Positions 52,297-61,773 are shown, numbered from the stretch's first letter. The stretch is 64,000 nucleotides of DNA from Citrobacter sp. Cu233 (GCF_030332225.1 NZ_JAOWIF010000042.1:92176-156175), one strand, 5' to 3'. The notes: a model not told the origin generated them from the letters alone. Numbers and translations are program-made.

Positions 52297-53616
52297 TTAA
52301 TGCAGGATGGCGTTCAGCGCCAGAACCCCCAACAGACCCATAATGGAAATCAGCGTTTCCATCACCGTCCAGGTACGCAACGTTTCGCCCACGCTGAGAT
52401 TAAAATAGCCTTTAAACAGCCAGAATCCCGGATCGTTAACGTGGGAAGCAATCACGCTACCCGCACCGGTTGCCAGCACCATCAGCGCCGGGTCAGCATG
52501 GGTGACGTTAATAATCGGCAGCACCACGCCTGCGGTGGTGATCGCCGCGACAGTCGCAGAACCGAGCGCGATGCGCAGCAACGCGGCGACCGTCCAGCAC
52601 ATCAGCAGCGGAGAGAGCGACGTGCCGGTCATCAGGTGCGAGATATATTGCCCCACGCCACTGTCGACCAGAACCTGCTTAAACGCACCGCCCCCGGCGA
52701 TGATAAACACAATCATCGCAATCGCGCCGATAGAGTCGCCAATGATATCCATAATTTGCTCAATCGTACGTCCGTTACGTCGACCAAGGGTAAAAATGGC
52801 GAGCACGATAGCGATAAACAACGCGACCGCAGGGTTACCGATAAACTCAAAGAACACCCGCACGCTGTTGGTCTTCGGCAGCGTAATCTCACACACCGCC
52901 GCTACCGCCATCAGTATGACCGGGATAACCGCCGCAAAGATACTGTTCCAGAACGACGGCATCTCTTCTTCGGTGAACAGATGCGGGTTGAATAACCCTT
53001 CCGGCGGCGCTTTCTCAAAGCGGGTTAGCAGCTTAGAAAACAGCGGCCCGGCAACAATCACCGTCGGGATAGTAATAATAAAGCCATACAGCAGGGTGGT
53101 ACCGAGATTGGCCTCGAAAATGGTGGCAATCGCGGTCGGCCCCGGATGCGGCGGCAGAAAACAGTGGGTCACGGACAGCGCTGCGACCATCGGCACGCCG
53201 ACATACAACAGCGGCAGACCAGACGAGGCCACCACCGTAAACACCAGCGGCAGTAGCAGAACAAAACCGACTTCGAAGAACATCGCCAGACCCACCACCA
53301 GACCGGTGATCACCAGCGCCCATTGCACACGTTTCTTACCGAACGTGCCAATCAGCGTGGTGGCGATGCGCTGAGCAGCGCCGGTATCGGAAATCAGCTT
53401 ACCGAGCATCGCGCCGAACCCGAGGATCATCGCCAGCCCGCCGAGCGTCCCGCCGATCCCATTTTGTATAGAGTGTAAAACGGCCTGTGCATCCATCCCT
53501 TCGGCAAAACCGACGACCGCCGCAACCAGTACCAGGGCAATAAAGCCGTTAACTTTAAAGCCAATCATCAGGACCAGAAGCAGCGCGACGCCTGCCGCAA
53601 TTATTATTAATGGCAT
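52297..53616 (-). CDS. idnT: IdnT, L-idonate/gluconate transporter
   Basis: 439-residue GntP-family proton symporter, about 12 helices. Start at 53616 (MPLIIIAAGVALLLVL) as in E. coli. The motif FLPPHPGPTAIA and the segment GAGSVIASHVNDPGFW are typical of GntP permeases. An ERIC repeat separates it from idnO. Confidence 0.97.
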   Translation of the reverse strand: MPLIIIAAGVALLLVLMIGFKVNGFIALVLVAAVVGFAEGMDAQAVLHSIQNGIGGTLGGLAMILGFGAMLGKLISDTGAAQRIATTLIGTFGKKRVQWALVITGLVVGLAMFFEVGFVLLLPLVFTVVASSGLPLLYVGVPMVAALSVTHCFLPPHPGPTAIATIFEANLGTTLLYGFIITIPTVIVAGPLFSKLLTRFEKAPPEGLFNPHLFTEEEMPSFWNSIFAAVIPVILMAVAAVCEITLPKTNSVRVFFEFIGNPAVALFIAIVLAIFTLGRRNGRTIEQIMDIIGDSIGAIAMIVFIIAGGGAFKQVLVDSGVGQYISHLMTGTSLSPLLMCWTVAALLRIALGSATVAAITTAGVVLPIINVTHADPALMVLATGAGSVIASHVNDPGFWLFKGYFNLSVGETLRTWTVMETLISIMGLLGVLALNAILH

Positions 53617-53632
53617 AATCGTTTCTCTTATA

Positions 53633-53754
53633 TCCCCGTCATACTTCAAGTTGCAGGTGTGTTGGCTGCGCTCACTCACCCGAATCACTTACTCAAGTAA
53701 GCTCATCGGGTTCATTCACTTGCCGCCTTCCTGCAACTCGAATTATTTAGGGGA
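53633..53754. repeat. Full ERIC element inside the idn operon
   Basis: About 122 bases starting TCCCCGTCATACTTCAAGTT and ending TCGAATTATTTAGGGGA. The centre holds the diagnostic ACTTACTCAAGTAAGCTC palindrome and GAATCACTT/GGTTCATTC arms that ERIC-PCR primers target. It sits in the idnO-idnT gap of a polycistronic operon. Confidence 0.9.
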
Positions 53755-53806
53755 GGGTGCCAGTAAGGCAGCGCCTGGGCGCTGCGTGATATTGCGTTGT
53801 GCTGTA

Positions 53807-54571
53807 TCAGACGGCGACCAGCATGCCGCCATCGACAAACAGCAGGTGTCCGTTAACAAAATCGGATGCTTTGGAAGAGAGGAATACCGCCGCGCCAATC
53901 AGCTCCTGCGGATCGCCCCAGCGCGCGGCTGGTGTACGTTTGCACAACCAGGAGGTGAAGGCTTCATCTTCAACCAGCGCTTTGGTCATCTCAGTTTTGA
54001 AGTAGCCCGGCGCGATACCGTTGACCTGGATATTGTGGCGTGCCAGTTCTACGCACATCCCACGGGTGAGCATTTTCACTGCGCCTTTCGAGGCGGCATA
54101 CGGCGTAATGGTGTCGCGCCCCAGTTCGCTCTGCATCGAGCAGATGTTGATGACCTTCCCGGCCTGGCGTTCCACCATGCGACGGGTTACCGCCTGCGAG
54201 ACCAGGAACACCGCCGTCTGGTTAACCGCAATTACATCGTTCCAGTCCTGTTCCGGGAACTCGGTAAACGGATGGCGGCGCTGAATACCGGCGTTATTTA
54301 CCAGCACATCAATTTGGCCAATGTCTTTTTCGATATGGTCAATGGCAGCATCAATATCTTGTTTATGCGTAACATTAAAAGGTGCAGCAACGGCACGAAT
54401 CCCTTCCTGCTGCAGTTTGGCGACGGCGGCTTCTGCACGCTCTGGCGTAATATCATTGACGATAATCTGTGCGCCATATTTACCCAACCCGGTCGCCAGT
54501 AAATAACCAATACCCTGAGCCGAACCGGTGATCAGAATGTTTTTGCCGTCCAGTGAAAAAAGATCGTTCAT
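53807..54571 (-). CDS. idnO: IdnO, 5-keto-D-gluconate reductase
   Basis: 254-residue short-chain dehydrogenase reducing 5-ketogluconate to D-gluconate. Cofactor motif GSAQGIG (about 16-22) and catalytic Tyr/Lys in PYAASKGAVK. Two adjacent ATG codons (54574, 54571); the second gives the E. coli length. Located after idnD. Confidence 0.97.
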   Translation of the reverse strand: MNDLFSLDGKNILITGSAQGIGYLLATGLGKYGAQIIVNDITPERAEAAVAKLQQEGIRAVAAPFNVTHKQDIDAAIDHIEKDIGQIDVLVNNAGIQRRHPFTEFPEQDWNDVIAVNQTAVFLVSQAVTRRMVERQAGKVINICSMQSELGRDTITPYAASKGAVKMLTRGMCVELARHNIQVNGIAPGYFKTEMTKALVEDEAFTSWLCKRTPAARWGDPQELIGAAVFLSSKASDFVNGHLLFVDGGMLVAV

Positions 54572-54582
54572 CATGTTATTCC

Positions 54583-55626
54583 TTATTTTGTTTCTGCAAA
54601 AACGAGCTGGACTTTCGCCGCCTGGGTTTTATCCCCGGCGAAGATCAGCGCCTGTTCAAGCTCGGTAAACGGATATTCGGCGCTGAGTAGCGGCAGCGGA
54701 TCGATAACGTTATTCGCCAGCCACGACACTGCGGTGTTGAACTCGGTGGTAAAGCGGAATGAGCCTTTGAGGGTGATTTCTTTGCCGATCAGCATCATCA
54801 TCGGGAACTCCGGTACCGCGCCGCCCATGCCAACCTGCACCATCACGCCTTTTGCGCGGGTGACTTCCAGACAGGTGGTGATCGAGGATGGATGCCCGGA
54901 GACTTCGAAGCTGACGTCGAAGTAGCCTTTCTCTTTTTTCCACTCATCGAGCGAGTCCTGCTGCGGGTTAATCAGCGTGTCGGCCCCCATCTGCTGGGCA
55001 AGCGACAGCGAGCGCGGGCTGATATCTGCACAGACAATCTCTGCCGCGCCGAGCGTTTTCACCGCGCTGACGATCAGGCAGCCGATAGGCCCCACGCCGG
55101 AGATAAACACGCGCTTGCCCTGTAGATCGCCTGCTTCATGTGCGGCGTGGATCGCTACCGCCAGCGGTTCGGCAAAGGCCATGACTTTTTCATCGGCCTG
55201 CTGCGGGTAGGGGATACACTGCGCGGTATCAACGGTTTTAAACTGAGTAAAGCCGCCGTCAACGTGGGGAAAATACATGGCGCTGCCAAAAAAGCGCATT
55301 TCCGTGCACTGGTTTTCTTCGTGCTGCAAACAGTATTTACAGTGGCCACAGGGTTTCGACGGATTAATCGCCACCGACTGACCTTCATGTAATTCTTTTG
55401 AATCGCTATGCACCACTTTACCAATAACTTCATGGCCTAAAATCATCGGTGCTTTAACGGTAAAATTACCGACTTTCCCTTCCTGATAATAATGTAAATC
55501 GGAACCGCAAATTCCCCCGCGGGTAATTTGTACCAGTGTTCCTTTATTATTCCATTCAATATTTTGGTCGGTAATGGCAACAGTTTTCTTACCCGCGACA
55601 ACGCAGGATTGGGTTTTGACTTGCAT
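54583..55626 (-). CDS. idnD: IdnD, L-idonate 5-dehydrogenase
   Basis: 347-residue zinc alcohol dehydrogenase-family enzyme oxidising L-idonate to 5-ketogluconate. Zinc-site residues in GGICGSDLHYY and GHEVIGKV; structural zinc cysteines in CGHCKYCLQHEENQC. NAD-binding SGVGPIGCL. Four extra C-terminal residues compared with E. coli. It reads divergently from idnK. Confidence 0.97.
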   Translation of the reverse strand: MQVKTQSCVVAGKKTVAITDQNIEWNNKGTLVQITRGGICGSDLHYYQEGKVGNFTVKAPMILGHEVIGKVVHSDSKELHEGQSVAINPSKPCGHCKYCLQHEENQCTEMRFFGSAMYFPHVDGGFTQFKTVDTAQCIPYPQQADEKVMAFAEPLAVAIHAAHEAGDLQGKRVFISGVGPIGCLIVSAVKTLGAAEIVCADISPRSLSLAQQMGADTLINPQQDSLDEWKKEKGYFDVSFEVSGHPSSITTCLEVTRAKGVMVQVGMGGAVPEFPMMMLIGKEITLKGSFRFTTEFNTAVSWLANNVIDPLPLLSAEYPFTELEQALIFAGDKTQAAKVQLVFAETK

Positions 55627-55689
55627 AAATGCCTCACTGGTCAGGTAGTAACCTCGGCAGCATTTAAACGGTTTTGAGTGTTATTATTT

Positions 55690-55703
55690 GTGATGTGGAT
55701 CAC
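55690..55703. promoter_or_regulatory. CRP-like site in the idnD-idnK gap
   Basis: GTGATGTGGATCAC is a near-palindromic GTGA-N6-TCAC CRP core, suited to activate the divergent idn promoters. Confidence 0.65.
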
Positions 55704-55725
55704 GCTGGAAAATTGTTACACTACA

Positions 55726-55741
55726 ATGTTACGCATAACGT
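55726..55741. promoter_or_regulatory. IdnR/GntR operator
   Basis: ATGTTACGCATAACGT matches the gluconate-type operator ATGTTACCGATAACAT used by GntR and IdnR at 13 of 16 positions. Confidence 0.65.
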
Positions 55742-55843
55742 GATGCGCCTTGTAATTCTCATCAGTGGCGCTGAAAAAGCGTGAAATTACCAATCTGGAA
55801 GGCGTAGTATCGCGCCATGAAATTTGAATCTGGAGTTTTTTCG

Positions 55844-56365
55844 ATGGCCGGGGAAAGTTATATTTTGATGGGCGTTTCAGGTAGCGGTAAATCTTTAATT
55901 GGCAGTAAAATTGCCGCTGTGTTGTCGGCTAAATTCATTGATGGTGACGATCTCCATCCCGCTAAAAATATTGATAAAATGTCTGAAGGCATTCCATTAA
56001 CCGATGAAGACCGGCTTCCCTGGTTGGAAAGATTAAATGATGCCTCATACAGTTTATATAAAAAGAATGAAACCGGGTTTATTGTCTGCTCGTCATTAAA
56101 AAAACAGTACCGCGATATATTGCGTCAGGGCAGTCCGAATGTGCATTTCCTGTGGCTGGATGGCGACTACGAGACCATTCTGGCACGCATGCAGCGCCGG
56201 GCAGGGCATTTTATGCCGGTGGGATTACTCAAAAGCCAGTTCGATGCGCTGGAGTGCCCGCAGGAAGATGAACGCGATATTGCCCGCATCGATGTGAACC
56301 ATGACATCGAGCATGTGACAGAACAGTGCCGCCAGGCGGTTCTCGCGTTTCGTAACGGGCAATAG
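55844..56365 (+). CDS. idnK: IdnK, thermosensitive gluconokinase
   Basis: Phosphorylates D-gluconate to 6-phosphogluconate, completing the idonate pathway. 173 residues from ATG 55844 (MAGESYILMGVSGSGKS); TGGAG lies upstream, while the in-frame ATG at 55817 has no ribosome site. Walker A is GVSGSGKS. The C-terminus is shorter than the 187-residue E. coli protein, ending FRNGQ. Confidence 0.95.
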   Translation: MAGESYILMGVSGSGKSLIGSKIAAVLSAKFIDGDDLHPAKNIDKMSEGIPLTDEDRLPWLERLNDASYSLYKKNETGFIVCSSLKKQYRDILRQGSPNVHFLWLDGDYETILARMQRRAGHFMPVGLLKSQFDALECPQEDERDIARIDVNHDIEHVTEQCRQAVLAFRNGQ

Positions 56366-56395
56366 GCCCAGCCCCTTGCGGGACTGAGCCCGGTA

Positions 56396-57415
56396 TCAGA
56401 AGTCGGCTTTCAGCACCACGCGGTAGCGGGCCTTGCCGTCACGCACGTGCTGGATAGCGTCATTAATTTGCGACATTGGGTACAGCTCGGTGGTGGGCGA
56501 CACCTTGCTGCGCCCGGCAAACTTCATCAGCTTGCGCAGTTCGAACGGCGTACCGGTTGCCGAACCGGAGATGCTGCGATCGCCGGCAATTAAGGTGAAC
56601 GCCGGTACCGGAAGCGGCTTCAGCACCGCGCCGACGGTATGGAAGTTACCGCCGTGGGCCAGCGCTTCAAAATAGGGCTGCCAGTCGAGATCGACGTTAA
56701 CCGTATTGATAATGAGATCGAACTGGCCTGCCAGCGCTTTCAGCGCATCCGGATCGCGGCTGTTGACCACCTTATCCGCCCCCATCGCCAGCACTTCCTG
56801 TTCTTTCGACGGATTGGAGCTGAACGCGGTCACTTCACAACCCATCGCGTGTAATAACTTAATGGCGATATGCCCCAGGCCGCCGATGCCGATCACCCCG
56901 ACGCGGCTGGTGGCGGTGATATGGTGCATCAGCAGCGGTTTGAACACCGTGATACCGCCGCACAACAATGGGCCAGCCGCCGCCAGATCGATGCTTTCCG
57001 GCAGCGGGATCACCCACTGCCAGTCGGCCCGCAGCTTCTCGGCAAAGCCGCCACGATTGAGAATAGTAGGAACAGAACCTTCCAGACAGTTAATCTGATT
57101 GCCGCTGATACAGGCATCGCAGTGCCCGCAACTGCGCGCCGTCCAGCCAATCCCAACGCGCTGACCGACCTTCAGACCCTTATTCTGTGCCGCGCTGCCG
57201 AGCGCCGCCACGCGACCAATCACCTCATGCCCGGCAACCAGTGGATACTGAGAGAATCCCCATTCGTTGTCGATCATCGACAAATCGGAATGGCAGATAC
57301 CGCAGTAATCGACCTGTACCTCGACATCTTCCGGCTTAAGCTCGCCCGCATCGTATTCATAGAGTTCGAGTTCGCTGCCCGCCGCTTTTGCGGCGTAGCT
57401 TTTTATCATCGACAT
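56396..57415 (-). CDS. ahr: Ahr (YjgB), NADPH-dependent aldehyde reductase
   Basis: 339-residue zinc alcohol-dehydrogenase-family enzyme that reduces medium- and long-chain aldehydes. Catalytic zinc CGICHSD and GHEVIGRV, structural zinc [15 protein letters not shown], cofactor [11 protein letters not shown]. Start [13 protein letters not shown] at 57415 as in E. coli; the long in-frame extension to 57820 crosses the leuX gene and is rejected. Confidence 0.97.
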   Translation of the reverse strand: MSMIKSYAAKAAGSELELYEYDAGELKPEDVEVQVDYCGICHSDLSMIDNEWGFSQYPLVAGHEVIGRVAALGSAAQNKGLKVGQRVGIGWTARSCGHCDACISGNQINCLEGSVPTILNRGGFAEKLRADWQWVIPLPESIDLAAAGPLLCGGITVFKPLLMHHITATSRVGVIGIGGLGHIAIKLLHAMGCEVTAFSSNPSKEQEVLAMGADKVVNSRDPDALKALAGQFDLIINTVNVDLDWQPYFEALAHGGNFHTVGAVLKPLPVPAFTLIAGDRSISGSATGTPFELRKLMKFAGRSKVSPTTELYPMSQINDAIQHVRDGKARYRVVLKADF

Positions 57416-57590
57416 CGTGTTTCCCTCAGTGTGGTGTTGAACTGGAAGTGTAGAGCATGGAGAAACGGGACGCTTCGCAGAAGGGGGGATTAAGACGGTT
57501 GTAGCGTGAGCTAAACCGTGATGATGATTGCAGGCGCGTAATGTAATGCTGAAATTTTCAACACTTAGCGCGCCAGACACATGCTGGCGC

Positions 57591-57618
57591 TTGCATGGTG
57601 GCGCACGACAGGTATAAT
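57591..57618 (+). promoter_or_regulatory. leuX promoter
   Basis: TTGCAT (57591-57596), a 16-base spacer, and a perfect TATAAT (57613-57618), about 28 bases before the tRNA. Confidence 0.75.
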
Positions 57619-57645
57619 CCACAACGTTTTCCGCATCCCTTCCGT

Positions 57646-57730
57646 GCCGGAGTGGCGAAATCGGTAGACGCAGTTGATTCAAAATCAACCGTAGAAATAC
57701 GTGCCGGTTCGAGTCCGGCCTTCGGCACCA
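57646..57730 (+). tRNA. leuX: tRNA-Leu (anticodon CAA)
   Basis: 85-base class II tRNA with CCA encoded. The anticodon stem-loop TTGATTCAAAATCAA carries CAA, and the long variable arm and TTCGAGTC T-loop are clear. The acceptor stem pairs GCCGGAG with CTTCGGC, leaving one G-U wobble where E. coli has A-U. It is the classic integration site for islands in enterobacteria. Confidence 0.98.
57710..57730. other. Presumptive attL of the genomic island
   Basis: The leuX 3' end (T-arm, acceptor strand and CCA) borders the island integrase directly. P4-type integrases recombine within tRNA 3' ends, so this should recur as a direct repeat at the far end, outside the window. The precise core length is not known. 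Confidence 0.5.
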
Positions 57731-57919
57731 TACAAAGCTTTTTTTAAGTCTACTAACGTCTACTTTAGTCCATAAAAACAGTAAGTTAAGCAGGTTTCTA
57801 ACTTGGCTTAGTCTGTTCACGTCTACTCAGTTCCTTGAACATATACCAACCGATGATGGTATAACTGATGGTATTCCCGGTTCGATTGATTTTGGTACCA
57901 ACACTGGAGGTATCAACTG

Positions 57920-59170
57920 ATGGCTCTCACCGATATCAAAGTTAGGACTACCAAGCCCTCCGACAAACCTTTCAAACTCACAGATGGGCAGGGTATGCAC
58001 CTGCTGATCAACCCCAATGGTTCAAAATACTGGCGACTCCAATACCGTTTCGATGGCAAACAGAAAGTTTTAGCATTGGGTGTTTATCCAATGGTCTCTC
58101 TTGGTGAAGCTCGCAGGAAACGAGATGAGGCTAAAAAGTTGGTATCTGATGGTATCGACCCTTCCGAGAAGAAAAAGGCAGACAAGATCGAGCAGAGCGA
58201 AGCTCTTACTTTTGAATCTGTTGCCAGGGACTGGCATAAGGCTTGTAAAAGGAAATGGTCAGATTCCCATAGCGAGAGAGTTCTAAAAAGCATGGAAGAT
58301 GGTCTCTTTACTGCTATTGGTAAAAGAAAAATATCCGAGCTTAATACCAGAGATCTTCTTGCCCCTATCAAGGCTGTTGAAGCTTCTGGGCGACTGGAAG
58401 TTGCTTCCCGCCTACAGCAAAGAACAACGGCAGTGATGCGATATGCTGTCCAGAACGGGCTGATAGATTACAACCCTGCTCAAGAGATGGCAGGAGCTAT
58501 TGCGGTACCTAAAAGAGTCCACAGGCCAGCTTTGCCATTCGAACGATTCTCAGAACTTTTAGAACGAATAGATAGCTTCAAGGGTAGAAAACTCACTAAG
58601 TTAGCCGTAAAGCTTACATTGCTCATTTTCATTCGTTCCAGTGAACTCAGATTCGCAAGATGGTCGGAGATCGACTTTGAAAATGCGATGTGGACTATCC
58701 CTGGAGAACGCGAACCATTGCCAGGGGTCAAACATTCGCACCGTGGTTCGAAAATGCGAACTCCACATCTTGTTCCTTTGAGTTGTCAGGCATTGGCTGT
58801 GCTGACGAAAATCAAAGAGATCAGTGGTGACCATGAACTCGTATTTATTGGCGATCATAATTTCCGCAAACCTATGAGCGAGAACACAGTTAATAAAGCT
58901 TTGCGAGCTATGGGCTATGACACAACCGTGGAGGTCTGTGGACATGGATTCAGGGCTATGGCTTGTAGTGCCTTGATTGAATCCGGCTTGTGGTCGAAAG
59001 ATGCTGTTGAACGGCAAATGAGCCATCAGGAGCGGAACTCAGTTCGTGCTGCCTACATACATAAAGCAGAGCACCTTGATGAGAGAAAGCTTATGTTGCA
59101 GTGGTGGGCCGATTACCTTGACCTCCTTAGAATACGACAAGTTTCACCATTTGATTTTAAAAAGACTTAA
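57920..59170 (+). CDS. P4-type tyrosine integrase
   Basis: 416-residue tyrosine recombinase with the N-terminal DUF4102 arm-binding domain (MALTDIKVRTTKPSDKPFKL). Catalytic residues visible are Arg239 (RSSELR), His342 and Arg345 (HGFR), His369 (MSHQ) and Tyr379 (AAYIH). A GGAGGTATCAACTG ribosome site precedes the ATG. The gene starts 190 bases beyond leuX and points away from it, the standard layout for leuX-integrated islands. Confidence 0.96.
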   Translation: MALTDIKVRTTKPSDKPFKLTDGQGMHLLINPNGSKYWRLQYRFDGKQKVLALGVYPMVSLGEARRKRDEAKKLVSDGIDPSEKKKADKIEQSEALTFESVARDWHKACKRKWSDSHSERVLKSMEDGLFTAIGKRKISELNTRDLLAPIKAVEASGRLEVASRLQQRTTAVMRYAVQNGLIDYNPAQEMAGAIAVPKRVHRPALPFERFSELLERIDSFKGRKLTKLAVKLTLLIFIRSSELRFARWSEIDFENAMWTIPGEREPLPGVKHSHRGSKMRTPHLVPLSCQALAVLTKIKEISGDHELVFIGDHNFRKPMSENTVNKALRAMGYDTTVEVCGHGFRAMACSALIESGLWSKDAVERQMSHQERNSVRAAYIHKAEHLDERKLMLQWWADYLDLLRIRQVSPFDFKKT

Positions 59171-59195
59171 CTATGAATAAGTAGTTAATTAATCG

Positions 59196-59225
59196 TTCTC
59201 CCTTATCAACCTTGTTAAGGGAGAA
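59196..59225. terminator. Hairpin after the integrase
   Basis: TTCTCCCTTA (59196-59205) pairs exactly with TAAGGGAGAA (59216-59225), flanked by TTAATTAAT and TTAATTC that extend the symmetry. Confidence 0.65.
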
Positions 59226-59281
59226 TTAATTCAAATAAGCAGTGTTAACTCATTCAAGCTTTGAATACAGTGGAGGGATTA

Positions 59282-60091
59282 ATGAAAGTAGTAAGCCCTT
59301 ATGAAGAATTAAAAAGCTGGTTTAGTCTCGAAAACTATGAGCAGTTAAAATCACTTACAATCAAAGAACTGCATACTGAGCTTGCCTTTAGAGAAGCGAT
59401 TTTCGACAGTGTAAATTTTGGTTGGGAAGATGATAATCAAAATTTAAGGTCTATCCTTGAAGGTAATCCTATTTTAAGCATACAAGATAATAATCATGGT
59501 CATTTTGGCAAGGGCCAAAGACATGTTGCGCAGGTTAGCTTTGGTGATATAAAAAAATTAGAGAACAAGTTAATAATGTTTAGCATGGATTTTTTTGAAG
59601 AAAATGGCGATTTCAAAAAAGAGTTGAAAAAGAAACCAATAACAAAAACTATGAGAGACTTTTTTCTTAACCAAAATAGCAGCAAAATGTATGTTTCATT
59701 TGATTTAGGAATGTCCAGCGATGAAGAAATTATAACAGCCTTACAAACGATGCTACCCATTCTCAGGAAAGAATATGAAATTGAGCCAGTCAAAACAGAA
59801 AAAATTGGACTGGCAAAGATAAGAAAACTTGTCGATTACAATATTATCCCAATGATGGATCTATTGATTTGGGCAAAATTTAAAAAAGTAAAAATCTCAA
59901 ATATGGTCTTGTCTCGTGTCTTGTATCCCGACTTTACAAGTGAGATCAGAGGAGAAGATCACATTAAAGATACAGACAGGCCTGTTGCAGAGAAGTCATT
60001 GAATGGAGAAACAACCCGTAGTCTCGAATACTTTATCAGCAAAAACAGCCATCTCCTCAACATACCGATTTCTGAACTCGGCTCTTTCTAG
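59282..60091 (+). CDS. DUF6387-like protein
   Basis: 269-residue soluble protein, function unknown, of a kind I recall immediately after integrases in leuX-type islands. Starts at ATG 59282 (MKVVSPYEELKSWFSLENYE) behind GTGGAGGGATT. The first 60 residues are a helical segment starting YEELKSWF, then a mixed region with FFEENGDFKKELKKKP and a C-terminal half with IPMMDLLIWAKFKKVKISN. No catalytic signature seen. Codon use is AT-rich like the island. Confidence 0.7.
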   Translation: MKVVSPYEELKSWFSLENYEQLKSLTIKELHTELAFREAIFDSVNFGWEDDNQNLRSILEGNPILSIQDNNHGHFGKGQRHVAQVSFGDIKKLENKLIMFSMDFFEENGDFKKELKKKPITKTMRDFFLNQNSSKMYVSFDLGMSSDEEIITALQTMLPILRKEYEIEPVKTEKIGLAKIRKLVDYNIIPMMDLLIWAKFKKVKISNMVLSRVLYPDFTSEIRGEDHIKDTDRPVAEKSLNGETTRSLEYFISKNSHLLNIPISELGSF

Positions 60092-60257
60092 TTGTAAATC
60101 ATCATTTTAATTGTCAAGTGGAGGGCGTAAATATTTTTCTTCCCCGGAATTTCCTTTCATTCTTCCCTCATCTAACTTTTCAGTTATTAGCATTCCCTTC
60201 ATAGATACAAATCTGTGTGGCTAATATCTCCGTAACGGAAACGGAGGAGACAGCCAA

Positions 60258-60464
60258 ATGAATACAACCAATCAAAGGTTAATTCGTTTACCAGAAGTCT
60301 TGAAACGAACTGGTTTCGGCAAAGCCTGGATCTATCGTCTGATCAAAGATGATAAGTTTCCTGCCCCTGTCAAAATTGGAACTCGTGCAGTAGCTTTCGT
60401 CGAAAGTGAGATTGATGCCTGGATTCAGTCTGTTATAGAAACAAGTCGAAATAATGTTGCTTAG
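60258..60464 (+). CDS. AlpA-family regulator
   Basis: 68-residue excisionase-like MerR-type helix-turn-helix protein (RLIRLPEVLKRTGFGKAWIY, then FPAPVKIGTRAVAF). AlpA proteins activate the integrase of P4-like elements in E. coli and promote excision. Preceded by GGAGGAGACAGCC. Confidence 0.93.
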   Translation: MNTTNQRLIRLPEVLKRTGFGKAWIYRLIKDDKFPAPVKIGTRAVAFVESEIDAWIQSVIETSRNNVA

Positions 60465-60483
60465 TCAATTTGGGAGACATGTT

Positions 60484-60798
60484 ATGAATATCGAAGAATT
60501 TGTGAGTGAAGATAACCATATGTCTAATCTGGGTCAGGAACTTTTTTGTGAAATTTTCGAACCCGGAGCGATTTACGATTTACCTGATAATGAGTTTAAC
60601 AGAAAGATTGTTTACTGGTTAAGCCAGTATTTAGTGGGGAATCTAAGAGAACCGTTAGATTCGATCTCTGAGCTTAATATTTTAGAACAGTTTTATGTTT
60701 ATGAGACATGGTTCTCGCTAATTAAATGCCCTGATGAAATTAGGAATTTATCGAAACGGATAATTCGATATCAGATTGGGCTGAAAACTCTTTTATAA
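60484..60798 (+). CDS. Uncharacterised small island protein
   Basis: 104 residues from ATG 60484 (MNIEEFVSEDNHMSNLGQEL), seven bases after GGGAGACAT. Acidic and probably helical, no membrane segment. It is 19 bases after the AlpA gene and likely cotranscribed. Not a family I know; a role in element maintenance or control is only a guess. Confidence 0.6.
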   Translation: MNIEEFVSEDNHMSNLGQELFCEIFEPGAIYDLPDNEFNRKIVYWLSQYLVGNLREPLDSISELNILEQFYVYETWFSLIKCPDEIRNLSKRIIRYQIGLKTLL

Positions 60799-61167
60799 AA
60801 ATGTAAAGTTTGGCCCCATATTTTGGCATAAAACCTTACAAAATAACTTACATTATTTTGGTTGCCGTTTATTAGCAAGGCAGTGAGATAGTTTTCGAAG
60901 TATTAGGTGTACATAATTTATATAAACTCCTTTTTATATGCTTACAGTAAATTAACATTTACAGATATTTTATTCTCCAACATATAAATATAAGTTAAAT
61001 GTTTTTCGTGTCAATAGTTATGAGGTTGGTTTTATATTAATAAATCATTAGTAAATGAAAATGTTTGAAACCTGAAAAGTTACATATTGGTAGAAATGTC
61101 TTGCTTGTTGTAAAGGGTATGCAAACTATGTTATAAAGAACAAAAAACAACTAAGGATTACTCAATA
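60799..61167. other. AT-rich gap, nothing identified
   Basis: 369 bases, strongly AT-rich, without a frame I can support. It presumably carries the promoter of the next gene; a GGATTACTCAATA stretch just before 61168 is a modest ribosome site. Confidence 0.5.
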
Positions 61168-61773
61168 ATGAAGCTTCTTAAGGACTTTTTATTAGCTCTA
61201 TTTAAAACAAAATCTAAAAAACAAGCTGAAGTTTTTCTCGAAGCGGAAAATAATCCTAAACAAATAAACCAAGTATCTACGGTTGAGAATAAAACAAACC
61301 CAAAATTCGTTGCTTCGCAAAAACAATTAAATCAACTTTTAATTATATGGAATAGTCTTGGGGCATTGTCAGAAACGTTAAATCCCAATCTAAACCTCTG
61401 GCATTCAGGAACTATTGGTTCTAAAGATATGATAAATAATTCCGAATTACTGTGGTGTACAAGAGATGAAAATTCAAAAGAATCTTATAATGAAGCGGCC
61501 AAACTTGATGCCCCACATATAGATAAATTGCCGTGTCTCACTCATTTCCAGACAGTTCGTGAACTCAAAATGGCTGATTTTAATTGTATGTCGTTAGGTG
61601 AGTTTACCAGAAATTTTTGTGATTATAGCCATTGGAAAATGAAAGGAGTGCTGAGAGAATGGTGCCTGCAAAATGGATTTGATGGTGCAGTTAAAACTAA
61701 TGGTGGCATCGATGAAGTGGTTTTATGTAAACCAGGAGATGACTTATTGATTATTAATGTTATTCACCTCTAA
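61168..61773 (+). CDS. Island protein with ADP-ribosyltransferase-like pattern
   Basis: 201 residues, not identified with a named family. N-terminal ~45 residues are polar and helical. From about residue 77 the pattern LWHSGT, then LLWCTRDENSKESYNEA, then CLQNGFDGAVKTNGGIDEVVLCKP resembles the ADP-ribosyltransferase-like order: a His/Gly-Thr strand, an aromatic-Thr strand with a following Ser-Tyr helix, and a final glycine-rich GFDG...EVV strand. Candidate residues are His79, Tyr107 and Glu183. It is a single gene with its own upstream region and has no obvious immunity partner. Fold assignment is tentative. Confidence 0.55.
   Translation: MKLLKDFLLALFKTKSKKQAEVFLEAENNPKQINQVSTVENKTNPKFVASQKQLNQLLIIWNSLGALSETLNPNLNLWHSGTIGSKDMINNSELLWCTRDENSKESYNEAAKLDAPHIDKLPCLTHFQTVRELKMADFNCMSLGEFTRNFCDYSHWKMKGVLREWCLQNGFDGAVKTNGGIDEVVLCKPGDDLLIINVIHL

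Noticed and set aside
57416-57820. 135-codon N-terminal extension of ahr
   Set aside because: It runs through leuX in reverse. The E. coli enzyme starts at the internal [10 protein letters not shown].
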